From the NCBI GenBank assembly GCA_015709635.1, contig CP054180.1, positions 620,001 through 684,000 of the forward strand: DNA of 64,000 nt. Direction: 5' to 3'. A program made the translations under genes and the position numbers. Source of the stretch: Gammaproteobacteria bacterium (GTDB lineage Bacteria; Pseudomonadota; Gammaproteobacteria; Burkholderiales; Nitrosomonadaceae). The notes under the pieces are model-generated. The model saw only the letters and a program-made list of their open reading frames with translations, was not told where the DNA came from and did not search any database. Below are positions 1 through 7,760 of this stretch, piece after piece. Numbering within the stretch: position 1 is the first letter of the stretch; each line of letters opens with the position of its first letter.

Positions 1-101
1 CCATCCATGCAGTTTTATCGGATCAGCAAAGAGCGCTGCTGAAATCCATTAAAACGGATCACGATCAGGGCAAGAAAAAAAGCGGTCATGGCGATCATTG
101 A
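1..101 (+). CDS. C-terminal fragment of an unidentified protein
   Basis: An open frame enters from the left edge and stops at TGA 99-101, leaving about 32 residues. The visible part has a short helical stretch (SDQQRALLKS) and a Lys/His-rich tail ending GHGDH. The SDQQRALL pattern recalls the Spy/CpxP-like periplasmic helical family, but too little is left to assign it. No start is in the window. Confidence 0.4.
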   Translation, partial: IHAVLSDQQRALLKSIKTDHDQGKKKSGHGDH

Positions 102-137
102 ATTCCATTTGTTTTTTTAGAGCCAGTTATGCCGGTC

Positions 138-278
138 TAAGGAAACTGTGAAGAAGATAGCGAGCAACGGTCGGGTAAAAGAAATAGCTGAGAGAGCGCA
201 GTTTGCCAGCGATAAATGAGCATTTTGCGCCCGATTCATCCTTGCCGTCGCTCGCCTTCCGTTTTCACGATTTCCTTA
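138..278. repeat. Palindromic intergenic repeat, copy A (diverged)
   Basis: About 140 bp bounded by an imperfect inverted repeat: TAAGGAAACTGTGAA on the left and TTTTCACGATTTCCTTA on the right. It shares internal blocks with the copies at 279-422 and 5083-5227, notably a GCGAGC(A/G)ACGG block near one end, its complement near the other, and a TAAATGAGCATTTTG core. It is the most diverged of the three. There is no coding potential, so it is probably a non-autonomous MITE-like or structural repeat. Confidence 0.7.
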
Positions 279-422
279 GGGAAGCTCTGAAAAACTACTG
301 CGCTCGGCCACACTGCGTTGAAATCACGTTCAAAATACTCATTTACAACTTGTAAACTGCGCTTTTTCACCTGATTTCGCCTTGTTTGGCCGTCGCTCGC
401 TACCTTTTTCAGAGCTTCCTTA
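279..422. repeat. Palindromic intergenic repeat, copy B
   Basis: About 144 bp starting GGGAAGCTCTGAAAAA and ending TTTTTCAGAGCTTCCTTA, so its ends are nearly perfect inverted repeats. Read on the minus strand it aligns over almost its whole length with 5083-5227. Its right end supplies the TAA stop codon (420-422, minus strand) of the c-di-GMP gene, so the element sits exactly at the end of a gene. It lies directly against copy A. A fold-back RNA of this length could act as a transcription terminator or mRNA end-stabiliser. Confidence 0.85.
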
Positions 423-2666
423 GTTGTGTTGCAGAAAAGCCTCGAATTTATCAGCCATCATCGGCTTGCTGAAAAAGTTACCTTGGCCGTAATCGCAGCC
501 CATGGCGATCAATAACTGTTTTTGCAAATCGGTTTCGACGCCTTCGGCAATCACTTTCATACCCAGGCGGTGCGCCATGGTGATGACCGCTTCGCAAAGA
601 ATTCTGTCGCTGGATTTGCTATCCAGATTGGAAATGAATGAACGGTCGATTTTCAGGTAATCGATGTCAAATTTTTTCAGATAGGAGAGCGAGGAATAAC
701 CCGTGCCGAAATCGTCAATGGCGACTTGAACACCCGCATCGCGGTAATTGAGTAATTGTTTAACCACCAATTCATGCACATCGAGCAGCAAGTTCTCGGT
801 GATTTCAACGATGATACTTTGTCCGTCCAAGCCGCGCTCGTTCAAGTGATTGACCCAATCTCCCATTTTGCTGATGAATTGTTTCGGTGATTTATTGATA
901 CTGATTTGGAAATCGGTGTTGAAATTGGCTTGCCATAAGGCAACCTGATTGACGGCTTGCTTGAATACCCAATCGCCGATGTCGATTATCAGGTTGGTTT
1001 CTTCCGCAATGGTGATGAATTCCCCCGGATAAATGATGCCCCGTTCCGGATGCCGCCAGCGAATCAAGGCTTCGGCTTTGTAGATATTGCCGGTTGCCAG
1101 TTCGACAATCGGTTGATACAGCAAATACAGTTGTTCTTCCTTCAATGCCGTGCGCAGCTCGTATGCCGTTCTCGAACGGACCTCGCTCGCGGTCCGCATG
1201 TTCGACGTAAAGCAACTCCAGCAGTTGCGGCCATTGTTTTTGGCGGCGTACATGGCTTGATCGGCATTCTTCATCAGTATCTCGACGTTGCTGGCATCAT
1301 CGGGGAAAAATGTCGCGCCGATACTTGCTGAAACATAAGCTTGTTTACTGCTGAGATAAAACGGCTTGGCCAGCTCCAGCAGGATCGTATGCATGATCTT
1401 TTCGGCACGCTGCGGTTCACTGATGCCGTTCAGAATAATGGTAAATTCGTCACCACCCAGACGCGCCACGGTATCGGTTTCCCGCACACAACTGTTCAAC
1501 CGCTTAGCCGCTTCCACCAGCAGCGCATCACCAACGCTGTGTCCGAGAGAATCGTTGACTTCTTTGAAACGGTCAAGATCGATAAACAACACGGTCAATC
1601 CCGTACCGATGCGCGCGGCGCTTTTGATGTCGTGGTTTAACCGCTCGTAAAACATATTGCGGTTCGGCAACCCGGTGAGCGAATCATAATTTGCTTGCCG
1701 CCAGATAATTTCATCCGCTTTTTTCTTGTCGGTGATATCGGAAAAATTGATCAGATAGTAATTGATCAAACCATCCTTGCTGCGTACCGGGATGATGTTG
1801 AACCATGACGGATACTCCCGGCCTTGCTTGTGCCGGTTCCATACCTCTCCCTGCCAATGGTTGTGCTGTTTGACGCTGTGCCAGATTTTCTGGAAAAAAT
1901 TGCTGCCGTGGCGGATCGACGTGACGATGGATACCGCTTTGCCGACAACTTCTTCTTCCGTATAGCCGGTAATTTTTTGCAATGCTTTGTTGATGGAGAC
2001 GATAATTTTTCCGGCATCCGCGATCATGATCGCTTCGGTACTGTTTTCAAACACTTTGCTGGAAAGGTAGAGCTGCTCGTTTACCTTTTGTTGTTCCAGC
2101 GCAATGCCGATGATGAACGATCCGATCTCCAGCAGCTTGCGATGAAAAGCGCTGGGCATACGGTGCTCAAAGCTGGACAGCGCAAACGAGCCGATGCATT
2201 CGCCGCCTTTGCTGCGTACCGGCATGGACCAGCAGGAGAGAATATTAAAATCAATCGCTAACTGGCGGATATTTTGCCAGCGCGGATCGTCCAGTGTGCT
2301 TTCGATAAAAACCGGCTCTTGGCGGAAAACGGCATTGCCGCAAGAACCGGCTCCCGGACCCGGGCGCAAACCATTCAGTTGCACGATGCATGCTTCGGGA
2401 ACACTGGGAGCGGCGAAAACATTCATGCAGTGCTTTTCCTTATCCAACAGCATGACTGTGGCAACGGCGTTATCCAGAAGCTGCTCCATCAAGAGGCAGA
2501 CTTTTTCGCAAATCTCCTTGTAGTCGTTGCCGAGTACCACTAATTGAAGAATTTCCTGCTGAAACTGGAGGATCCTGCCTTGTTCGATATTGGTCAGATC
2601 GAAATAATTCGTCGGCGTATAAATCTGATGAGATAAATCCTCATTCACACGGGTATTCTTACTCAT
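420..2666 (-). CDS. GAF-PAS-GGDEF-EAL cyclic-di-GMP signalling protein
   Basis: A 748-residue soluble protein with a GAF sensor (about 40-190), a PAS domain (about 205-315), a diguanylate cyclase domain (about 325-490) and an EAL phosphodiesterase domain (about 505-745). The GGDEF motif is intact at 404-408, and an RxxD inhibitory site (RETD, 395-398) lies five residues upstream. The EAL side has EALIRW (about 532), EITENLL, DDFGTGYS and VIAEGVET, so both catalytic halves look competent. No signal peptide or membrane helix is visible, so it should be cytoplasmic. The gene stands alone, with a sigma-70-like promoter at 2746-2774, and its stop codon lies inside a repeat. Net activity (synthesis or breakdown) cannot be decided from sequence. 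Confidence 0.93.
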   Translation of the reverse strand: MSKNTRVNEDLSHQIYTPTNYFDLTNIEQGRILQFQQEILQLVVLGNDYKEICEKVCLLMEQLLDNAVATVMLLDKEKHCMNVFAAPSVPEACIVQLNGLRPGPGAGSCGNAVFRQEPVFIESTLDDPRWQNIRQLAIDFNILSCWSMPVRSKGGECIGSFALSSFEHRMPSAFHRKLLEIGSFIIGIALEQQKVNEQLYLSSKVFENSTEAIMIADAGKIIVSINKALQKITGYTEEEVVGKAVSIVTSIRHGSNFFQKIWHSVKQHNHWQGEVWNRHKQGREYPSWFNIIPVRSKDGLINYYLINFSDITDKKKADEIIWRQANYDSLTGLPNRNMFYERLNHDIKSAARIGTGLTVLFIDLDRFKEVNDSLGHSVGDALLVEAAKRLNSCVRETDTVARLGGDEFTIILNGISEPQRAEKIMHTILLELAKPFYLSSKQAYVSASIGATFFPDDASNVEILMKNADQAMYAAKNNGRNCWSCFTSNMRTASEVRSRTAYELRTALKEEQLYLLYQPIVELATGNIYKAEALIRWRHPERGIIYPGEFITIAEETNLIIDIGDWVFKQAVNQVALWQANFNTDFQISINKSPKQFISKMGDWVNHLNERGLDGQSIIVEITENLLLDVHELVVKQLLNYRDAGVQVAIDDFGTGYSSLSYLKKFDIDYLKIDRSFISNLDSKSSDRILCEAVITMAHRLGMKVIAEGVETDLQKQLLIAMGCDYGQGNFFSKPMMADKFEAFLQHN

Positions 2667-2745
2667 TCGTCTGGTGATATTGGCAGTGATTTTGAAGACT
2701 CAAATGTAGGAACAGAAATTAGAAATGCAAACCGGATCGGCGGGA

Positions 2746-2774
2746 ATTATACGATAGATTGTTCATAAGTTCAA
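2746..2774 (-). promoter_or_regulatory. Sigma-70-like promoter of the GAF-PAS-GGDEF-EAL gene
   Basis: On the minus strand TTGAAC (-35, at 2769-2774) and a perfect TATAAT (-10, at 2746-2751) are separated by 17 bp. Initiation would fall about 70 nt before the start codon at 2666. Confidence 0.6.
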
Positions 2775-2786
2775 AAACTTACCGCC

Positions 2787-2809
2787 AGGAGAATGACTTG
2801 CATTCTCCT
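2787..2809. promoter_or_regulatory. Perfect inverted repeat, possible operator (Fur-box-like) or weak terminator
   Basis: AGGAGAATG, a 5-nt spacer and CATTCTCCT form a perfect 9-bp dyad. The inner 19 bp resemble a Fur box (about 13 of 19 positions match the classic GATAATGATAATCATTATC), and the site lies just upstream of the -35 at 2769-2774. It is also about 120 bp past the end of the minus-strand gene at 2929 and is followed on that strand by a short T stretch, so a weak terminator is the alternative. The rest of 2810-2928 shows nothing recognisable. Confidence 0.4.
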
Positions 2810-2928
2810 CGGCATTATGCAACCAAATCGAGGGCATAGGCTATGGCTAGGCAGCCTTTGATTAATCGCTGCAGCATAAAACAGAAGGAAAGCGTGGATG
2901 GCGTGCAGGCTTTGTCAGTTTTTTGAGG

Positions 2929-3327
2929 CTACTCACAACGATAGGCATGCCCGGCAAAAATGATTTCCTTCTCAGCACCCGGAACCTCATATCTTCCGGA
3001 ATTATTGGAATAAAGGACATGCACGGTATTACCACCGAGTTTTTGCGTTTCGTTTCTTAAATTGTTGCGGGCCTTGATCAAGCGGTCCACATACGGCGTT
3101 TTGTCCGTGTCGCTATCATTTTCTCTGGAAGAACCTTTTACCTTGCCGAGCAACTCGCAACCCTCGGGAGCTTCTTCCCCGACTATGAGGGTGACGGTTT
3201 TGGTTTTCTCCGGTTGCTGCGGAGCTTCGTTCGTTTGTGCAAAGACTTCGCTACAACCGATGACAATTAAAATCAATAATGCTTTTTTCGTAAACTTGCT
3301 CTCTATTCCGGATTTAGAAACACTCAT
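2929..3327 (-). CDS. DUF4156-like exported protein
   Basis: A small exported protein of 132 residues. The start at 3327 is chosen because AGGAAGGAGT lies six bases before this ATG; an upstream in-frame start at 3393 lacks such a site. The N-terminus (Lys residues, then ALLILIVIG and a VFAQ-type cleavage region) is a signal sequence. The mature part has the features of DUF4156-type proteins: a cysteine followed by LGKV, a helix with ARNNLRNETQKLGGNT, and a GHAYRC end. The two conserved cysteines may form a disulfide. Function is unknown; relatives are small outer-membrane-associated or periplasmic proteins. It appears monocistronic. Confidence 0.65.
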   Translation of the reverse strand: MSVSKSGIESKFTKKALLILIVIGCSEVFAQTNEAPQQPEKTKTVTLIVGEEAPEGCELLGKVKGSSRENDSDTDKTPYVDRLIKARNNLRNETQKLGGNTVHVLYSNNSGRYEVPGAEKEIIFAGHAYRCE

Positions 3328-3535
3328 GGATGACTCCTTCCTGACATGTATTGGTTGTATTTTAAAGCCGGTTAGCATAGATAAGCACAGCATGACCCGT
3401 CAATAGCATTTTGGCGAAAGAATGCAGGGCGATGGCGCAATGCCGGGAAATGAAGTCACTCCCTGCGTCTTTTCAAGTTATTTCGTGGACTTGCCGTGCG
3501 GTATAGTGCATGGCACATAACTGAGAGGAGGCGGA

Positions 3536-4111
3536 ATGTTGGAAATCATCATTTATCTTTCCCTGGCGGGTGCGGTCATTGCGATTGCATACGGCGTCAT
3601 GCTGTACAACAGCCTAGTAGATATTAAGCATAGTGTGTCGCAGGCGTGGTCGAATATCGATGTGCTGCTGAAGCAGCGTCACGATGAATTGCCCAAACTA
3701 GTCGAAACATGCAAGCAATTCATGGGGTATGAACAGGAAACGCTGAAGCAAGTGATTGCGGCCCGTTCGCAAGTCGCTAGCGCGCGCGAGGCGGGCAACA
3801 TCAGCGCGCTGGGTGCGGCGGAGAATAATTTGCGTCTCGGCTTGGGCAATCTGTTTGCCGTCGCGGAAGATTATCCCGAACTGAAAGCCAGCGAAAAATT
3901 TCAGCATTTGCAGGCGCGCATCACTGGTCTTGAAAACAGCATCGCTGACCGGCGCGAGTATTACAACGAAGCGGTGAAAATCAATAATGTGCGGATCGAG
4001 CAATTTCCCGATGTCATCATCGCCCATTGGTTTAAATTCAAAGCACGCGATTTGCTCGAATTCAGCGCAGCGGACAAGCAGGATGTCAGTATCGCCAAGC
4101 TGTTCTGCTGA
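3536..4111 (+). CDS. lemA: LemA family membrane protein
   Basis: 191 residues with an N-terminal membrane anchor (IIIYLSLAGAVIAIAYGVMLYN) followed by the LemA helical domain: LVDIKHSVSQAWSNIDVLLKQR, then ELPKLVETCKQFMGYEQETL. Later come the NLRLGLGNLFAVAEDYPELKAS-like segment and a REYYNEAVKI helix, all diagnostic of the family. GAGAGGAGG precedes the ATG. LemA proteins are inner-membrane proteins with an extracytoplasmic four-helix body; their role is not settled. The next gene starts 14 bp downstream and encodes a GIDE-domain protein, a pairing that suggests joint work in the envelope. Helix boundaries are estimated. Confidence 0.9.
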   Translation: MLEIIIYLSLAGAVIAIAYGVMLYNSLVDIKHSVSQAWSNIDVLLKQRHDELPKLVETCKQFMGYEQETLKQVIAARSQVASAREAGNISALGAAENNLRLGLGNLFAVAEDYPELKASEKFQHLQARITGLENSIADRREYYNEAVKINNVRIEQFPDVIIAHWFKFKARDLLEFSAADKQDVSIAKLFC

Positions 4112-4125
4112 CGGGAGGCTTGCGC

Positions 4126-5055
4126 ATGAATCAAATACTGGCTGAGATTCCGCCGCAGGATTATCCCTATGTGCTGGGCACGGTGGTCGCTGCCGCATTG
4201 CTCAGTTTCTATTGGTTTGTGCGCAACTGGAAACGCCTGCGCATCATCGAGGATACGCCGACGGCGAAATTGCGTTCGGCGCATCAAGGTTATGTCGAAC
4301 TGGAAGGTAAAGGCCAGTTTATCGATAACCAGCCGATTTACGCACCGCTCAGCAATCATCCCTGTCTGTGGTACTCGAGCAAAATTGAGCAGCAGGAGAC
4401 GTTTACCGAAAATGGCCGTACGCAAACGCGCTGGAACGTTGTCTACACCAATACCAGCGAGCACCGCTTCCGGCTTGCCGACGGCGACAGCAGTTGCGAT
4501 GTCGACCCGGACCGCGCGGAAGTCAACGGCAACGAAAAGCTGGTGTGGTACGGCAATAGCGAATGGCCGACGCGTACGCATATGCTGGAAAGCCAGTCGA
4601 TCGTGCACGCCATGTCGAACCGCTACCGTTACAGCGAATGGCTGATACTGCCGGGGCAGCCGCTGTATATCCTGGGGCAGTTCAGCACACATTCCGCTAC
4701 TACGCGTAAATCATTGCGGGATGTGATGATCGGTGTGATCAATGACTGGAAACGCGATCAACCGGCGCTGCAGAAACGCTTCGATACCGACCGTGATGGC
4801 AATATCGATCAGCAGGAATGGGAAGCGGCGCGCTCCGAGGCGCGGGTTGAGGCGCAGCGTATTTACGATCAACTTGCTTTGGAGCCGGATACCAATATCA
4901 TCGCAAAACCGCACAATCCGTCGCAGCCTTTTATCATCTCGGTGTATCCGCAGACATTATTGATGCGTAAATTCCGCCGCAACAGCTACGCCGCACTAAG
5001 CGCGTGCATCGTATCGGTTTGCGCGACCGCTTGGCTGATTCATGTGCATGGATGA
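4126..5055 (+). CDS. GIDE-domain membrane protein with an EF-hand-like loop
   Basis: 309 residues. ATG 4126 is preferred over TTG 4120 because GGGAGG at 4113-4118 gives a 7-base spacing. A first membrane helix (about 14-32) is followed by a domain resembling GIDE (the MUL1/E3-ligase membrane-associated region): an LRSAHQGYVELEGKG start, then CLWYSSKIEQ, an LESQSIVHA segment and LYILGQF. A second helix lies at the C-terminus (about 287-305). Between them is a loop, DTDRDGNIDQQEW, that fits the calcium-binding EF-hand pattern DxDxDGxIxxxE. No RING finger follows, so ubiquitin-ligase activity is not implied. It is co-directional with lemA and probably in one operon. Function unknown. Confidence 0.75.
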   Translation: MNQILAEIPPQDYPYVLGTVVAAALLSFYWFVRNWKRLRIIEDTPTAKLRSAHQGYVELEGKGQFIDNQPIYAPLSNHPCLWYSSKIEQQETFTENGRTQTRWNVVYTNTSEHRFRLADGDSSCDVDPDRAEVNGNEKLVWYGNSEWPTRTHMLESQSIVHAMSNRYRYSEWLILPGQPLYILGQFSTHSATTRKSLRDVMIGVINDWKRDQPALQKRFDTDRDGNIDQQEWEAARSEARVEAQRIYDQLALEPDTNIIAKPHNPSQPFIISVYPQTLLMRKFRRNSYAALSACIVSVCATAWLIHVHG

Positions 5056-5082
5056 ACGCAGTTGTTTCCCAGGATTTCCTCA

Positions 5083-5227
5083 GGGAAGCTCGGAAAAAAG
5101 TAGCGAGCGACGGTCAGGCAAGGCGAAATCAGGTGAGAAAGCGGAGTTTACGATTAGTAAATGAGCATTTTGAGCCTGATTTCAACGCAGCATGACTGAG
5201 CGCAGCAGTTTTTTCGAGCTTTCCTAA
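5083..5227. repeat. Palindromic intergenic repeat, copy C
   Basis: Starts GGGAAGCTCGGAAAAA and ends TTTTTTCGAGCTTTCCTAA. It carries the GCGAGCGACGG block, the GGCGAAATCAGGTGA block and the TAAATGAGCATTTTG core, so it matches the reverse complement of 279-422 almost throughout. As in copy B, its end supplies the stop codon (TAG, 5224-5226, minus strand) of the neighbouring gene. It fills the whole gap between the convergent GIDE and CYTH-CHAD genes. Confidence 0.85.
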
Positions 5228-6711
5228 CGCCAAAACAAGATCGATCTTGCCAGTCTTTTCCAGCTTGCGGACGATAATCGATCGTGTTGCGCCGCACATG
5301 CCAGTGCGCCGCTCAGTTGCCCGAGCTGAAAGCTAACGGCGGCGGTTTTTTTCGGCAATTCATTCAATAATTGCATGGCCCTATAGCGGTCGTTTTCCAC
5401 GCCCAGTTCGTCCTGCAAAGCCGCCAGCGCGGTAATGAACGGCGCGGTTTGTTTCCCGTACAGAGGCGCAAACGCTTCTGCGCTGTAGCGCATCTTTTTG
5501 GCGGCGATACGCGCCAGATGGCGCTCGGCCGGATTCAATCCGGAAAAACCGTGGCAGCGTTTGCGTAGTTTTTGCCAGCGTTGCTCGAGAATGGCTGCCG
5601 CCCATGTTTCGGCATCGCGCTGGCGCGTATCGGTGGGTGTCGCGAGCAGGCTGCGGCCGATGTCGAGTATCAGTTGGGTGAAGGCCGGTTGCAGCAATAG
5701 CGCTTGCGCACGCTGACGGGCTTGTGCGGCGGCATTTTGCAGCACTGCAAGGGCGTCATCGCCGGTGGCCGTATGCTGTGCCTGTGCCGCCAGAACCGGC
5801 AGAATACCGGGCAAGATTTCATACTGAAATACATCCCAATCGCGCGCCGGGTTCAGTGCGTGCATTAATTCACGCAGCGGCTGGCCCCAGCCGGGTGCCG
5901 CTTGTTCCAGTGATTGCGCTAACCCAGTGGCCGCGCGTAAACGCCGCATGGCCACGCGAAGCTGATGCAGATATTCGATGTCGTGGGCGTTTTCCAGAAA
6001 ACCCGGCACGTTGGCGGATAATTGCACCAGTGCTGCTTGTAAGACGGCATGCCAAGCTTCACCCGCAGGCTGGCCGTGTGCAATGGCCGGGCGGACGGAT
6101 TTTACCGCACCGGGATTGACGGCGCCGCACAGCGTATAGCCGCGCTCCGCTTTGCTGCGCGGCTCGATGTGCAACGGTGCGGCGTGCAGCAGTTGCGCGG
6201 CGATATCGAACAAAAATTCCGGCTTGCCGGATTTGAGCTCGATTTCCACTTCGCAAATCTCCCGGCATTGTCCGGCGGCGGTGATTTTGCCGCGATCGAG
6301 CGCCACTTCGGCTTGTGTTTTACTATGAACGATTTGCCATGCGGTGCGGCGGAATTCGGTGGCGAATACCGGCGCGATGCGTTTGTGTTTGATGCCCGCC
6401 AGTAAATCCAACGCCACCTGCGGCAATGCGGAGAAATCCGGCTGGTCGCCGTTTGCGACGGCCGCTTCCCACTCCGGGCGGCTGGTGAGCGCACCGACTG
6501 ATTGCGCTTCGGCTTTCAGCGTCTGAATCCACTGCTTACCGATGCGGCGTACGCGCAATGCAATGCCGCGCCGCATCAGATCAAACTTCGGGGTATCGAA
6601 ATATATGCTGAGCAAGGGATGCTGTTGAGGTTTTCCGCTGTTGAGCAAGGAATGGCGCCGGATGCGGGCAACATGGCGTGGTTGCAAAGCCAGCTTGAGC
6701 TCGATTTCCAT
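5224..6711 (-). CDS. CYTH-CHAD domain protein (inorganic triphosphatase type)
   Basis: 495 residues. The N-terminal half is a CYTH domain beginning with the ExExK signature (MEIELKLAL) and ending near residue 200; this tunnel fold binds triphosphate through acidic and basic residues and divalent metal. The C-terminal half (about 220-490) is a CHAD domain, a His-rich helical domain that binds polyphosphate, with HQLRVAMRRLRA and KKMRYSAEAFAPLYG. E. coli YgiF, which hydrolyses tripolyphosphate, has the same layout. The next gene on the same strand, 54 bp upstream, is a PPK2-type polyphosphate kinase, so a joint role in polyphosphate metabolism is inferred. The stop codon lies in a repeat. Confidence 0.9.
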   Translation of the reverse strand: MEIELKLALQPRHVARIRRHSLLNSGKPQQHPLLSIYFDTPKFDLMRRGIALRVRRIGKQWIQTLKAEAQSVGALTSRPEWEAAVANGDQPDFSALPQVALDLLAGIKHKRIAPVFATEFRRTAWQIVHSKTQAEVALDRGKITAAGQCREICEVEIELKSGKPEFLFDIAAQLLHAAPLHIEPRSKAERGYTLCGAVNPGAVKSVRPAIAHGQPAGEAWHAVLQAALVQLSANVPGFLENAHDIEYLHQLRVAMRRLRAATGLAQSLEQAAPGWGQPLRELMHALNPARDWDVFQYEILPGILPVLAAQAQHTATGDDALAVLQNAAAQARQRAQALLLQPAFTQLILDIGRSLLATPTDTRQRDAETWAAAILEQRWQKLRKRCHGFSGLNPAERHLARIAAKKMRYSAEAFAPLYGKQTAPFITALAALQDELGVENDRYRAMQLLNELPKKTAAVSFQLGQLSGALACAAQHDRLSSASWKRLARSILFWR

Positions 6712-6765
6712 ACAATTTTCCCGTGAGAATGGCGCTGCAACAGGCAGCGCGGAGCGGATACTGTA

Positions 6766-7584
6766 CTACTCAATCTTCAAGGTATCAAAATTGATCCCGG
6801 CCGGGGGTGGGGGCGTTTTCAGTTTCATATTTTCCAGCGCGTTGACCACCTGTTGCGCGATAACCAAGTTGCGGTACCACTTATAATCGGCAGGCACGAT
6901 ATGCCACGGCGCCAGATCGGTGCTGGTGGCGCTGAGCATGGCTTCGAACGCTTCCATATAGTTTTTCCAGAATTTACGCTCCTCGATGTCGCCGGTGCTG
7001 AATTTCCAGCGTTTCTCCGGATTGTTGATGCGCTCTTCCAGCCGTTTCTTCTGTTCATCCTTGGAAATATGCAGGAAAAACTTCAGGATGCACGTGCCGC
7101 TTTCGGACAATAATTCCTCGAATTCATTGATCTGATTAAACCGCTGCTGTACTACCTTGTCCGAAATCAAGTCATGCACGCGCGTGATCAACACATCTTC
7201 GTAATGCGAGCGGTTGAAAATACCGATCTGACCTTTCTCCGGCGCTTTTTGATGTACGCGCCACAAAAAATCATGTTTCAGCTCTTCCGCCGACGGCGTC
7301 TTGAACGTCACTACTTTGCAGCCTTGTGGATTGACGCCTGACATCACGTGTTTGATGACGCCATCCTTGCCGCTGGTATCCATACCCTGCAACACAACCA
7401 GCAATGCGTGATTGCCGTTGGCGAACAAACGTTCCTGCAATTCATCCAATTTGCCGATCAACTTTTCCGTGACAGCTTTGGCTTCTTCCTTGCCTTGCTC
7501 GTTTTTCTTGTAATCGCCAGTATCACCAGGATCGCATTGCGACAGGTCGAGCTTGCTGCCGGGTTTTATTGGGTGGTTGTTCAT
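6766..7584 (-). CDS. ppk2: Polyphosphate kinase 2 family phosphotransferase
   Basis: About 272 residues from ATG 7584; a TTG at 7594 could add three codons and no clear ribosome site decides. It has the PPK2 P-loop (LQGMDTSGKDG, near residue 65), the lid/Walker B region GIFNRSHYEDVL and the APWHIVPADYKWYRNL segment. PPK2 enzymes move phosphate between polyphosphate and nucleoside mono- or diphosphates in the cytoplasm. A single PPK2 domain leaves AMP, ADP and GDP all possible as acceptors. Clustering with the CYTH-CHAD gene supports a polyphosphate role. Confidence 0.92.
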   Translation of the reverse strand: MNNHPIKPGSKLDLSQCDPGDTGDYKKNEQGKEEAKAVTEKLIGKLDELQERLFANGNHALLVVLQGMDTSGKDGVIKHVMSGVNPQGCKVVTFKTPSAEELKHDFLWRVHQKAPEKGQIGIFNRSHYEDVLITRVHDLISDKVVQQRFNQINEFEELLSESGTCILKFFLHISKDEQKKRLEERINNPEKRWKFSTGDIEERKFWKNYMEAFEAMLSATSTDLAPWHIVPADYKWYRNLVIAQQVVNALENMKLKTPPPPAGINFDTLKIE

Positions 7585-7625
7585 TGTGTTTTTCAAAGAT
7601 TAACTTGTATGATTAACTTGCAATT

Positions 7626-7646
7626 CCCCGTGATCTTGCCACGGGG
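7626..7646. repeat. GC hairpin repeat, copy 1
   Basis: CCCCGTG, loop ATCTTGC, CACGGGG: a perfect 7-bp stem. A second hairpin with nearly the same loop and stem occurs 88 bp away (7714-7734). Both are followed by GAG. No T-run is attached, so it is not a classical terminator. The pair fills the gap between ppk2 and the toxin-antitoxin genes. Confidence 0.65.
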
Positions 7647-7713
7647 AGCATTATAGTTTGTGTTTTTGAAGTCAGCGTAGCGCGCCATTTTTTTGTTTTT
7701 CTGCGCCGTAATA

Positions 7714-7734
7714 CCCCGCGGTCTTGCCGTGGGG
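7714..7734. repeat. GC hairpin repeat, copy 2
   Basis: CCCCGCG, loop GTCTTGC, CGTGGGG: a 7-bp stem with one G-T pair, otherwise a near copy of 7626-7646. Stem changes are mostly paired (compensatory), which suggests selection on the structure. It sits 27 bp past the end of brnA and may be the transcript end of the toxin-antitoxin operon. Confidence 0.65.
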
Positions 7735-7760
7735 AGAGGTGCAGGGCGCGCGGAGCAAAT

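Noticed and set aside
3961..4692. 243-residue open frame antisense to lemA and the GIDE gene
   Set aside because: Spans two well-supported genes and shows no motif.
5004..5195. 63-residue open frame across the GIDE gene end and the repeat
   Set aside because: Half of it lies in the palindromic repeat and there is no ribosome site.
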